DNA of 64,000 bases from Pogonophryne albipinna (Eukaryota; Chordata; Actinopteri; Perciformes; Artedidraconidae). Positions 1-10,546 of this stretch are shown here, piece after piece; the first letter of the stretch is position 1, and each line of letters begins with the position of its first letter. Location: assembly GCA_028583405.1 (NCBI GenBank), contig CM053253.1, forward strand, positions 10,985,112-11,049,111, in the 5' to 3' direction. A program made the translations under genes and the position numbers. A model generated the notes under the pieces. That model was given only the letters and a program-made list of their open reading frames with translations, ran no database searches and was not told the DNA's origin.

Positions 1-73
1 ATATTTTACTATTTCTTTTTTGTATTTACTTGCACTACTTTTTCTGTTTTTCAGCTTTATTGTGTTGCACTGA

Positions 74-156
74 TGGAGGAGCCTGTGACTTAAGATTGTC
101 ATCGACATAACTACACTATAGCTATGCACGTATGATAAATAAAAACCTTGAACCTT
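74..156 (+). repeat. 3' tail of a dispersed LINE-like repeat
   Basis: This stretch matches the reverse complement of 24404-24500 over most of its length. Both contain a GCATCGACATAA-like block, a GTACGTATGA-like block and an AATAAA-type signal, and both end near CCTTGAACC. A shared 3' end with a polyadenylation-like signal is typical of non-LTR retrotransposon tails. The two copies are clearly diverged. No coding part is visible, so the family is not assigned. Confidence 0.45.
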
Positions 157-258
157 TACTCCTTTTAATATGTAATGGGCCTTAACGTAACTTTAGATTT
201 TCTTATATTGCATAAACATGGACAGCAGTTTCTATCCAAACCCTTTTCTTGAACCTAC

Positions 259-583
259 GTGTGAACTCTGAATAGAGAAGCTTGACCTCTTCATCCACCA
301 GACTCAGTCCTGTGTGGGGAAGCTTGATGTCTCCATCCACCAGATGATTTATTGCTTGGGAAAGGTAGTCCCGTCCATCCGCTAGACTCAGTCCAGTGTT
401 GGAAAGCTTGACATGTCCGTCCACCAGACTCTGTCCTCTGTCTGAAAGGTAGACCTGTCCGTCCACCTGTTGGAGCCCTGTGCCCTTCTGCATTGGGCCG
501 TTTGCATTAAAACCATTTGTACTCTCAGCGCCCTTAAGGCTGGGTTTCTCTGTAGCATCTTCCTTATAGAGAATCACGCCATC
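259..583 (-). CDS. igfn1: igfn1-like exon with five 14-residue tandem repeats
   Basis: This is the most 3' exon of the igfn1-like gene seen here. The acceptor is a TAG at 584-586 and the exon opens in phase 0 with D-G-V-I-L-Y-K, continuing directly from the phase-0 end of the exon at 1188-1359. After about 35 residues it becomes repetitive. Positions 269-478 encode five consecutive 14-residue units, each with a core like LVDGxVKLSxTGLS. The open frame continues to a stop at 203, but a donor-like GTAGGT sits at 253-258 immediately after the repeats, so I end the exon at 259; this 3' end is uncertain. IGFN1 proteins are sarcomeric/Z-disc associated and in mammals carry a long repetitive exon after the N-terminal Ig region. 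That this repeat is its fish counterpart is inference. Confidence 0.5.
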
Positions 584-1187
584 CTACCAAGAACACAGAG
601 GAGTAACAGGACAAATATTATACACCTTTTAATGCTGAATGTGGAAACTCATTAATTGAATTGGTTTGTTATTGTTTTGAATCAGTACTTTTAATTCTTT
701 TCATTTTGGATAAAATGATGGAGGGTAATTGTAATTCACTATATAGCGAACAAGGGGTGACTACAGTCGGTGTAATACTCTGAAAGAGCTCCACAGGTTA
801 AGAGATCTTGTTTAGTCTTTCTATGCATATTGAAGCTCAATTTTAAGCTTTAATGAAGCACATAATTATACCTGTTCGCTGATCCTGACAAGACGGGGTT
901 GATTAAGATGGGAGTGAGGGAGTCAGATTTAATGAGAGGAAGTGAGCAGTAAAAATGCATGATACATAATAAAGTAAAGTAGAAGTAAATATTTAAACTA
1001 CAGGCTGATTTTAACTGATAACTGCATTTGAAGTCATCACAACAATGTGTTATCACAACATCTCAGCATGAATATGAGTTTAGTCGCGTCTTCTGTGAAA
1101 TTCTGACAAATCCATCATAGTTAGTTAGTAGCTGTACTGATGATTTAGCTGGAGATAATGTATCTTCTTTGACATCAGTTTGCATAC
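584..1187. other. intron of the igfn1-like gene
   Basis: This intron lies between two phase-0 exon ends. I see no repeat, RNA gene or further exon that keeps the frame. A 13-bp AG/GT-flanked block near 880 would break the phase and was not accepted. Confidence 0.5.
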
Positions 1188-1359
1188 CTCACTCATGTTT
1201 TGCACCTTCTCCTTCCTCTCTTTCAGCTTCTTCAGAACCAAATGTATGTCTGTAACACCAAACTCATTACAGATGCGCTCGTAGTCGTTCCTGTCAGCTT
1301 TCAGCATCGTGTCCCAGAATCTTTCATCACTTTCCCCGTCTCCTTTTTCATCTACTTTG
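1188..1359 (-). CDS. igfn1: igfn1-like exon, acidic/helical region
   Basis: This exon has one base completing a Ser codon plus 57 codons. It is bounded by an AG acceptor at 1360-1361 and a GTATGC donor at 1182-1187. It encodes a segment with FWDTMLKADRNDYERICNEF, then GVTD and a lysine/glutamate-rich helix. The pattern W-x3-L-x-A-D-x2-D-Y-E-R-I-C followed by a Lys-rich stretch is what I know from the region just after the first Ig domain of IGFN1. It joins the upstream 43-nt exon in phase 2 without a stop. Confidence 0.72.
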
Positions 1360-1459
1360 CTAAAGGTATCAGGCAAACATAGACATATGTTTCTGCTATG
1401 CCACTAACAAGTGATAACATTGCAGAAATATCTCGTTTGATATCATCGTGATTTCTTAC

Positions 1460-1502
1460 CTTTTCCGCAGCATTTTTCTGAAGTCTGATGGATTTTTAGA
1501 AT
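1460..1502 (-). CDS. igfn1: igfn1-like micro-exon
   Basis: This 43-nt exon encodes DSKNPSDFRKMLRK plus two bases of a split codon. The acceptor is TTTCAG and the donor GTAAGA. Its entry phase (1 base supplied upstream) and exit phase (2) fit both neighbours exactly. The DFRKxLRK motif corresponds to a short basic linker between the Ig domain and the helical region in IGFN1. Confidence 0.65.
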
Positions 1503-1707
1503 CTGAAAGCATCAAAGTCAGCTCTGATTTGTTAATCTTTAAAACTATATTGTGTACATTTAAGGTCAGATAAAGCTATGACAGGCTTACTGAACATTGG
1601 ATCATTTTTCTTTCAATATTAAAATGCCAGCTACAGGCTTTATGACTTCCTGCAATCAAACCAATATTCACAATTATGTTTGGAAGTGTTTAGATTTAAA
1701 CTCTTAC

Positions 1708-1807
1708 CATCAACCAGATTTAACGTTGTTGAGCAGACCGCTTTACCATACTCGTTCGAAGCATTGCATTTGTATGTATCTGCTTCCTCACGGGATACTT
1801 TGAATAT
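1708..1807 (-). CDS. igfn1: igfn1-like exon, second half of the I-set Ig domain
   Basis: This 100-nt exon starts after a CTAG acceptor and ends at a GTAAGA donor. It encodes the C-terminal half of an immunoglobulin I-set fold: EEADTYKCNASNEYGKAVC includes the D-x-Y-x-C motif around the conserved F-strand cysteine, then N-x-Y-G-x-A and a final beta strand. It continues in phase 0 from the exon at 1933-2072. Confidence 0.75.
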
Positions 1808-1932
1808 CTAGATATACAAATTGAAATGATCAGATGCAAATATTGAACTTGCATGTCTTGATACAGATGTTCCTGTTCATACTATTTTACTGTATGAGCA
1901 GTAACCACTTCAAGGATGTTTAAGTCACTCAC

Positions 1933-2072
1933 CTCTAAAATATGCTCTCCAGTTGATTCATCATATCTACTCAGAAACTTTTTCTTGTCTGTAATAAGCC
2001 CTTTGGTTGTTCTCCATGACACCACTGGTTTAGGATCCCCTGTCGCGACAACCTTGAAAACCGCTGTATTCC
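1933..2072 (-). CDS. igfn1: igfn1-like exon, first half of the I-set Ig domain
   Basis: This 140-nt exon has a CTTCAG acceptor (2073-2078) and a GTGAGT donor. It completes a Gly codon and encodes 46 residues including AVFKVVATGDPKPVVSW, which is the B and C strands of an I-set domain with the G-x-P-x-P-x-V-x-W signature. The usual B-strand cysteine position is occupied by Val in this reading; several IGFN1 and titin-type domains also vary here. IGFN1 is a muscle protein reported to associate with Z-disc partners. The residue pattern, exon phases and neighbouring exons all fit the N-terminal Ig domain of that protein. Other muscle I-set proteins (myosin-binding protein C/H, titin) are less likely because the downstream DYERIC helix region is characteristic of IGFN1. 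Confidence 0.78.
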
Positions 2073-2251
2073 CTGAAGAACACATGGAAAAACTATTGTT
2101 TTACCATTTATGACTTTTAGTTTCAGTCAGAGAGACGATGCTATTTGTTTCTTTAATCATTAACAGTCATTTATTGTCATGCACCTCTTTAAAGTAACTG
2201 TGTAATTGCATAAATATATCAGTTGTAGTGCTCTGTTATTATGAAACCCAC

Positions 2252-2374
2252 CTTCCTTGATATCCAATGGGGTTGGTTTGCTTTCGAAATCTGGCGTGCT
2301 TTTCCCCTCTGGTATGTCTACTACATACTGTGTGATTATTACTCCGGGGGTCTTGGATCTTCTCCGGATGACAG
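2252..2374 (-). CDS. igfn1: igfn1-like N-terminal exon
   Basis: This 123-nt exon (2 + 120 + 1 bases) follows a TTTAG acceptor and ends at a GTGGGT donor. It encodes a basic start (VIRRRSKTPGV) then IPEGKSTPDFESKP, leading straight into the Ig domain of the next exon. The TPGV and IPEG-x-STPDFE motifs match the region before the first Ig domain of IGFN1 as I know it. All phases agree with the neighbouring exons. Confidence 0.75.
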
Positions 2375-3588
2375 CTAAACCAAGCCAGCAAAAATAATAA
2401 GAAATAGAAACATTACATAATGAGCATTGTAGCCTTCTTTACAACCTGACATTCAAAACAAAATCACAGTAGCTTTTGGTAGAGCTATACAGATTTATTT
2501 TCTGCCGCCAGCAGATGTCAGGAATGTCAAACAAATTCCCAGTGATGCTCCGTCTGTAACGGTTGTCCCTGCTTATTGCTCACTCTCAGTTAGGATTGTC
2601 ATGCTATATACTTTTACTGTAATCTTGAATATGTGTTAATTGCTTTGGGTTTTTTGCCTCCTTCGAAGCTTTTGTTAATTGTGAAATGTAATGTCAGCGC
2701 TAATTAAATAAACAAAACGAGGCAAAAGTTGCTCTAAACCTCTGCTATACTGTATATGATGTGTACAAAAATAAGATTTAACACAATTTAATGTTGTATT
2801 TCTGCAAATGAACACATAGGTTGCAACCTTTTTCTTGATGTGCTTTTATCATATGTCGAACATTATGTAAATTCTCATTCTATAAAGTAATTATTTCTAG
2901 ATGTACACAAAAGGAGTGCAATCGGCAAATATTTTCACAACAAATTAATCTGCATATCCTGATTGTTTGTAAGGTTTCAAAGAGGTCCAAAATCAAAGAT
3001 AATTCTCTTGCAATGTAAAAAATAAACCAGCAGATGATGACACTGGAGAAGTTAAAGTATGGCATGTTGCAAATAACAATGAATTCTTCTCAAAATGATA
3101 ATCAATTATATAAATAGTAGTTAATTATTATACTCTCAATGGATTAGTATGTGAAGTAGTATGCTTATTGAATACACTGCTCACAGGGTTGAATAAATAA
3201 ATACAGTGCATGAAATCCTCACTATGATCCTCTGGCACTGTAGCTGAACATTTTCCTTATCGGGCTTTGGATGTGCAAAGATGGAGGATCACACAGGAGT
3301 CGATAAAGAACAACATTAATCCAGGGATTAACGATTATTATGACAAAGACTAAAATAGGAGAAGCTGCACCCTGTCACACGTTCAACTGAGGGTCACTGA
3401 TTTCACTAGATAGTAAATACATATTTGATATTATCAACACAAAGGCATGACACGCCACAAGCTGACACACTATTCAATATTACCTAATGCATCTTTCAAT
3501 ATTCATTCCATTATTCATAACAATGGATTTAAAATGCTCAATGATGTGCATGGAGACCTCAAAATAAAACGGCTTTTTAAAATTGTAC
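2375..3588. other. intron of the igfn1-like gene, no further feature
   Basis: This is AT-rich intronic sequence. A CTCF-like site with one mismatch to the core consensus lies at about 2508-2521 (CCAGCAGATGTCAG). Nothing else is supported. Confidence 0.4.
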
Positions 3589-3648
3589 CTGTCTTGCTGC
3601 CAGACACCTCATTAAAACGCTGGATATATTGATGAACGAGGGAGAAAC
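3589..3648 (-). CDS. igfn1: probable upstream exon of the igfn1-like gene
   Basis: This 60-nt exon candidate (2 + 57 + 1) has a TTCCAG acceptor and a GTACAA donor. Its exit phase matches the exon at 2252-2374, giving a continuous reading through FSLVHQYIQRFNEVSGSKT. I do not recognise this segment. A start codon and first exon were not found further right, so the 5' end of the gene is unresolved. Confidence 0.4.
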
Positions 3649-4345
3649 CTGGAAGAAATGACACAGTATCAGTTAGAAGAACATGATGCATGCTATGCTG
3701 TTGCTGCAGGACATTAAGTGCTAAGTAAATATACACAGTACGTGTCCAACGGAAACTGTTTATTATCTGCCTCTGTGAAATTACAGGCTTCGTCCTGCAG
3801 GAATTTTTCAATATATGCAGAAATGTTGGTGATGATGATCAAACCCAGGTGAAGCATTTATTAGCCTTTTTTTTTATTTTTCGGTGAATGTGATTGATAG
3901 CTTGATAGAGAAGAGACAGGGAGAGGAGTAATGGAGTGACAGACTGAAATACAGAGTGGGCGTAGAGGCTGGAAGTGACCCAGTCAGGCATTGTGTGGAA
4001 AAAGGAAAGCTCATAGAGGCCTGAATAAACTTCAGCACGGAGAGGTCGAGGTAAAGGGCAGCAGGCAGGAAACCTTAATCATGGGATGTTTTCTCCTCAT
4101 CCTCAGTTTATCCCTGAAGCCGGAGAGAGAAGACCTTTTATAGTCAACCTGCTTCTGAAGTGCCTGTCAGTTGGGCAAACTCCAACTCGCATAGTCCTCA
4201 TGAATTTTAAGAGTAAATAGAGATCCACATTGTGTGGTTGGAGTGAATATTTTCTACTTTAATCTTTTACAAATGCCATGTCAACGGTCTTGCTATAATA
4301 TCTTCAATTATATTTTCTCTAAACCTGCAAACACGTTTTTTGTGG

Positions 4346-4359
4346 CCACTAGGGGGCAG
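4346..4359 (+). promoter_or_regulatory. consensus CTCF-type core motif
   Basis: CCACTAGGGGGCAG matches the vertebrate CTCF core CCASYAGRKGGCRS at every position. It lies in unannotated DNA about 700 bp to the right of the last igfn1-like exon. Occupancy cannot be judged from sequence. Such motifs are also spread by repeats. Confidence 0.45.
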
Positions 4360-5059
4360 TGGAAACCATTTTTGAACACAACATTGACATGTATTACCTT
4401 TTTAAGATTGAACTTGCTAGCAAACTGTGTATTATTTAAACATCCAGCCATTACATAGCAACACAATCATACATATGAGTCACCTAATGAATGTTTAATC
4501 CAACTCGGCTCTGTTTTTGATCTCCACTAACTACTTAAGAAAATATGTATTTTAGCTGATACAGTCAATCTCCACTATGTTCACCAGCTGCAGGCAGTCT
4601 TTAACCGTGTTTGTCTGCTGATAAGTGGTTAGTGTAAATCTGTTTCACTGAAACACGCTTCCTAAAAAACCCTGCAGCCGAAAACAATGCTATGACATTG
4701 AGATTGAACCAAAACATTGAACTTATGGTCAATTAAACCATGTTTGAGTTTTTTTGCCAAGGTCAAGCATGAGGAGCTAAAGATTCATGTGAAAATGAAC
4801 TGTCAATGAATCCATACAGTACAAGCAAACCCTATTTTACGTTATCACAGTTTTTTACGTATTTTGTTACATTATCCTAAAAATATAGATTATTGCTGCA
4901 CACGTTGTTCCAATGTTTATGTCACATCTTCAATGAGATTACCATATATTATAACTGACAATTCCAAAGGAAGGAAGAACACTTTTCATACCTTACTATG
5001 AATATAAATAATATGGTTGTAGTCAGGCATTCATTATGTACATGTGATTGAGTGATAAT

Positions 5060-5107
5060 GTGAAAGGGCTAGACTTTCAATTTGTGAAAGGGCTAGACTT
5101 TCAATTT
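5060..5107. repeat. 24-bp direct tandem duplication
   Basis: Two identical adjacent copies of a 24-bp unit containing GTGAAAGGGCTAGACTTTCA. Each unit also contains the inverted pair TGAAAG/CTTTCA, so it can form a small hairpin. Confidence 0.7.
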
Positions 5108-5891
5108 GTGTTTCTAACTTGGTAATATTTAAAAATGTTCCCCCATAAAGTCCTGTTGAAGCCTGAGCATTATTCACTTTGCTGTCACAGCAACCACTTC
5201 ATGTTTCAAAGTGTTTAAAGCCACTGTCTCAACGTCGCCATCCGTCAGTGTTTACAACATGGAGTGCTTTTCTACACGGCAACATCGTTTGTTGACTCCA
5301 GCAATATGTTATGTTTTGGCAGGATAATTGTAAACTCATTTTCCGACACATTTTTTGATTAACTTGTCCACAGTTTTACTGTATGTGCAAATTAAAGTGA
5401 TTTGCTGTTCACATCAAAGCCTGAGTAGGATTTGATTACAGATTATCAATACGAAATAGTATGATAAGACACAATTGTATTGAATGTTGCTTGTTCAACC
5501 AATGTACATTGTACATGAGTTTCCTCTTTGTTATTATATCTGTTATTTTAGGATTCTTTTTGCCCTTACTACACAATAGAGAAACACCTATGGGTGTTTA
5601 TCCTGAGACATATAACACACTTTTGCTTGGTTTTGGTATTTAGCATTAAAATAATATAGTTCCTCTGACACAGCATCAATGTACTCCTGCACCTATCAAT
5701 GTTTGCAGAAGATGGAGGTGGATAGACCACTTTATTATTATTTAAATTGGTGGAACATGAACAAGCAGAAAATAAGAAGAGATAGGTGAGAAGAGGAAGG
5801 TGGGTTGCAGTACTGTACATCTTCTGTTGGGAGTGGGACCTGCGCTCTTCTCTCTCTTCCACATTCTGGCAAGAGTTAACAGTCAGTAGAG

Positions 5892-7261
5892 CAGCGACGT
5901 GCGGTCAGGGGAGGCAGGTGAGGCAGAGCCTCACTTGTCATTCTCCAATGTAACGGAAAAAAGAATAATAATACAAATAATAATAATAATAAAATGTGTC
6001 CACTGATCTGTGTTGTAAATGTGATTTCTGTATGATTCCAATCGCTTTTTATGGTAAAAATCGTCTAATTTGCCGATCTCCGCTACAACTATGGGGAGCG
6101 ATGAGATTGAGAAGTGAGGCAGGGACGAGCTCTGCCTCTCGTAAACCCACAGTAACTTGCTGGAGCACGGGCACTAATTTAGCGCGGGCACTTATTTTGT
6201 GAGCGCGCTCAAGCCAGTTACTGTGGAGTCAGGTGAGGCACAGATGAGCTCTGCCTCACCTCAGAATGCGTCACCCCACAGAAACTGGCTGGAAAGCGGG
6301 CCCTAAGCGCATGCCTGCACCATCTCACTGTATGTCACCAATGTAATGTTTGTAGATCCCTTTATTACATTTATCCTCGCCATCCATAGTCTCTAAATAA
6401 CTTATTTCACGTATATATGATATTTAAGCTCGCTGGTCTCATCATACAACGGCAATGAAAAAAGCACCAGGGGAGGCAGCCACAACCTCTGCCGCACTGA
6501 AGGGGGCGCAAGTGAGCCCACAGGTTCTTGTTGCTACTGTTATTCTACGCAGAGATGGTAGACGCAAAGAACAAGCTAGACTTTTGAAACTAGAGGAAGA
6601 TAAGGAGGACTTTTACAAAAAAGTAATAAAGATTGTTGTCCAGAGGGATAGCATGGACTTCATCTTCAAGTCAAGGTAAGACCACATTTGTAATGAAAAT
6701 GGGATCTTACTAAGAGAGAACAATCCAATATTTAGATTTTGGGTAGGCTATCCTTTTGTTGAACGGTCTGTTTAAAATGAATCGAAGCATCAGACTAAAA
6801 AAGCTTTTGAAAATAACAGAATATTTCGATTAAAGGTGGGGTAGGTAAGTTTGAGAAACCGGCACGATATACACTTTTTGTTATATTCCATGGAATGCTC
6901 TTAACATCCCGATAGCAATGAATATCTTAAGTGCTTTGACAAAAAATACATAAAAACATTTCATCTGTGGAAGCCATAGTACTGTCAAAAGCACGACCAC
7001 TAATTTTAGCCGCCCCGGCTAAAATAACCTGCCTGTCAGCCTTCCATCTGTGCACAAACTTATCTCGTGCCCTCATTGGTCATGTGCGCGTTCGTGTGTG
7101 TTGGAGGAGGGGCTGTGTATTTTCAAATTCTAGCGCACTCGAGCTGGGTTCTCCAAAATTACCTACCCCGCCACCTTTAAGGTCAAAATATATAATATTT
7201 GTAAATCTGATTCTGAAAGAGTCAGTGCCTCACCAGCCATGAACCTCACCGCACGTCACTG
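5892..7261. mobile_element. non-autonomous hAT element, 1.37 kb
   Basis: The left end CAGCGACGTGCGGTCAGGGG and the right end (read inward, CAGTGACGTGCGGTGAGG) are inverted repeats. The element is flanked by perfect 8-bp target duplications CAGTAGAG (5884-5891 and 7262-7269). CAG...CTG ends with 8-bp duplications indicate hAT. The interior has no recognisable transposase. An open frame at 6455-6679 rich in Lys/Glu is of unknown origin. A MITE is nested at 6834-7176. Confidence 0.85.
6834..7176. mobile_element. TTAA-flanked MITE, nested copy
   Basis: This element begins AGGTGGGGTAGGTAAGTTT and ends with an imperfect inverse, between TTAA at 6830-6833 and 7177-7180. A second, oppositely oriented copy sits at 55167-55556. 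The two share a block around TCCATGGAATGCTCTTAA, the GCTTTGACA-type block, and an array of G+C-rich sequence. TTAA flanks suggest a piggyBac-type mechanism. TTAA is itself palindromic, however, so it could instead be part of the terminal repeat. Confidence 0.75.
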
Positions 7262-7269
7262 CAGTAGAG

Positions 7270-10200
7270 GGACCTGCAAAAAAGAAATGGGAACATGACC
7301 ATTATTAAAAAAACACCAGACATCAATGTGTCCTTGAATTATAAAGTATCAAATGTACTATGCCTGAAGCCGACACAAACAAAAAGATCTTGATTAACTG
7401 AAGTACTTCCTACTTGTCAACTAATCGATTTGCTGATGGGTAAAAGCAACCTGCAAGTTATCTATAGATTAACTACATTTGCAAAAGTGCACTGAGTGCA
7501 CTCTGACTCGTAGCCTAAATGAATAATAAATAGCATAAAAAGCTGCAGCATTTGCAGCATATTAAATAATTTCTAACCAAACGTTTTTATACTGTGATAA
7601 CAACAGACTCAAAGCTGACCAGTGCACACCAGCCTGTGTTTATGCATTCCTTAAATAGAAATAGCCGTTGAAGCTATCCCAAAGGGATGCATCAGCAGCT
7701 ATATACTTTAAACAGAACTATTAGTTTATTTATTAGGCCACATGTTTTGAGGATGCCAATTGTGATTATGTATTATTACTTTGACCAGAGCAGTTATGAG
7801 AGGCAATCTAATTTGAGCAGAAAAGATGTGTAAATCAACCAAGTTAGATGGACAAGAACATTTTCACTAACAAAACTACCACCCAGCAGAAGGTGTCAGA
7901 CATAATATTTATGCTTTTATTGTCCTCTTACTATAACACCAATGTTTTTCTGAGTGTAACTGGTTCAGCAGTTTCCTCAGCATTGCATCCCTAGTGGCTA
8001 TTCTGTTGACAGTCAGATATAACTATGTTGTGTCATTGGTTGCATCACTTGTATAAAACCTCCAGGCCTTCTTTATTTACCCATTTGTATCTCCCTATAT
8101 GTGGAGGCTAATAAGTTGACCAGAGTTAAAGGCTTGAGGCTTGTTCGTTTCTGTAAGCATTGCATGCATGGAAGAATAATTATATGTGCCGATAGACAGG
8201 GCTACAGAAAGGTTTTGTATCAACCAGTTGATGTAGTTCAAAAGAAGTACAATTCTTTGTTGGAAATGCTTTTTGTGTTCACTGAAGTTAGTATGCCTTG
8301 ACGAATGTATTTATAAAGGGATGGTGGCAGACACTTTTTATGTATTGCAGTGTCTTAAGCTTATTTTGACAAGAAAGATTATGCATGTTGTTATATTCAG
8401 AACTTTTTTAAGGGTTTACAAACATTAAGAGATGGCGGTCATTGAGGGGCCAAGTGATATTGAGTGCAGAACACTGATGGTGCTCAGCTCCCAAGCTATA
8501 GTTAGCTGTGACCCTGCAATACCTTCATATGGTTACATCAAGCTTCACTGCAGATTATCGCTGCTGCGAGATCCCCTTTCTCAGAAGTAAAATGTTCAGA
8601 ATTAGATGCTCTCAACAACAATGGATAGAGGGAAAGGAGGGGAATGAGCTGAGATTAATTGTATCTTATGACAGCTGAATATTCTCTTTTATCTGTTCAT
8701 GTGCAACGTTTTCAATGTAAATCGCATCAAGCCATCTTGTGTGATCATTGATTGCGGAAGGAGGAGCATTCTTTTATTCACCACAATGCCAACTAACAAA
8801 GAGTGAAAATCAACACTTTGATCCGGTTTTCTTTTATATAAGCCTCTGATTCCTTTCAAAAGCATCCCAGAAAGCCCCCTGTTGTTGTACTTCTGTCATT
8901 TCATAGACAGTAATCCGCCTGGGTATCATGAGGAAGTATGGGCTGACCTATGGTCTCGATGCGATCCCCTACGGTCAAACACAGACACAAACAAACAGAG
9001 AGGAAGATTGGTTTACCTGTCTACAGCCTTGTCCTCACTCCCACTGAGACTGGTTTATGGTATAAACTCGCTGCCTCCTAGGGTTCACTTGATATTAAAT
9101 CCTTTGGGAAAACACGATTTGATGTTGCTGCCTGCAAGCTTGTTCCAAGACAGACACTGTCAAGGAGAGACTTCTTCTGTTTAGGCAGATGGATGCTCAA
9201 AGTGGGTGGGTTAATATTAAGGGGAGAGTAGTGGGGGTGGTGGTGGGGGGGGTAGTGAATGAGGTAAGAAGGGATGAATAGCCTTAGGGAGAGGGGACGG
9301 CTACCAATGACAAGTTAGTGGTGAAGTTTGTATGTTACCGCAGTAATTACTGACAGCGCGCTCATCTCTCATAGCAGCTGCTGACAAGAAGAGAGTTCCT
9401 TTTGTGAGTGTGCTATCCCATGCTTTCAGATACCATACATCTTTAACCATCATTTGTAGTGCTTTTAGTTACTGTGAAGTATAGGGTTGATTACTGAAAG
9501 TGCAAGCACATTAAGCTAAAGAATAACATGTTTAAGTTTGTGCCGTTATCTGTTTGTGTAATGGAAAAATACAACATTATAAAGTTATTTAATTAGTGGT
9601 GGCTGGACACATATTGATCTTAATTTGGATTGCTAACAAAATAATATAAAAGTCATCCAATTCTCCATTGAACTTAAAGGGAGTATGACTTTGATATACA
9701 TGATCAGTTTGATCCTCAATTGAGCCCCACTGCTGTGAACAAGGTATTAATCCCCTTGCCTACTGTGCGCTTCTTATATTACATATTCAAGGTCATGACA
9801 TTCATGTGGTATAAGATGTTCTCATGAGGCAGTTGTTGCTTTGGGGAGAACAAGGCATTAATTATCTCAAGGTCATTTACTGGAATGTCTGTTACATAAC
9901 AATCCAAAATGTTCTGTCTGTACCTCGTGGAACGTGTTTTGTGCACCACCTATAACAAGAAAATATTGACTTGAACAGATGTCACTGCAGCAGGTGATAA
10001 ACATCAACAGTGGACTTTAACAAACTTTGTTTTTGCAGTTGCTGATCTAATTTCGTTATGGGAGGTAACTATATTTAATTCCTGTTATGTTCTCTCCATG
10101 GAAACATGGTTGTTTTTCTGCCACATTAGCAGCATGGCTCTAGAAATGGCAATGTTGTTCACGTTCAGTCAGTCAGTCTGTTGGTACAGCGGTACAACTA

Positions 10201-10397
10201 CTGAGCGGATCGCCCTTAAGTGTGAGACCTACATGCATGGATTGGTACCCAGCGGCGACTCGTAACAACTTTGGTGATCCCTGACTTTTCATTTAGCACC
10301 ACCGACAGAGAGTTTCCACTCATCTGTACTTTAACTTAAATGTTCTCATAGCCTACTAACATGTTAAACATAAGCATATAACTCGAGCATGTCACCA
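7270..10397. other. intergenic DNA, no gene recognised
   Basis: No exon with convincing splice context or coding similarity was found. A G-rich tract at about 9221-9256 has four or more runs of G and could form a G-quadruplex on the plus strand. Confidence 0.35.
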
Positions 10398-10457
10398 CGC
10401 TAATATAGGGTGACCAGGTCCCAACAAACCAAATGTGGGACAAGGAGTATGTTTGTG

Positions 10458-10499
10458 TGGGACAATGTGGGACAATGTGGGACAATGTGGGACAATGTG
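10458..10499 (+). repeat. 10-bp minisatellite
   Basis: Four tandem copies of TGGGACAATG lie just inside the left end of the surrounding hAT. The unit resembles the hAT sub-terminal GGGACA sequence, so it probably arose by local expansion of a terminal motif. Confidence 0.8.
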
Positions 10500-10546
10500 T
10501 CTATTGCTATTCTGTTTCATTTGGTTTATTCAACAGCATCCAATAG

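Larger units (their letters stand above)
3649..5891. other. intergenic or 5' intronic DNA
   Basis: No convincing exon or transposon is seen here. The only individual features are a CTCF-like motif at 4346-4359 and a small tandem duplication at 5060-5107. Confidence 0.4.

Noticed and set aside
880..900. 13-bp exon candidate GATCAGCGAACAG
   Set aside because: Including it would shift the next exon out of frame into a stop, while direct joining of 1188-1359 to 583 keeps the frame.
3589..3632. Start codon in an ATGAGGTGTCTGGCAGCAAG frame as the igfn1 start
   Set aside because: That frame meets a stop when joined to the exon at 2252-2374. Only the frame giving VSGSKT continues in phase.
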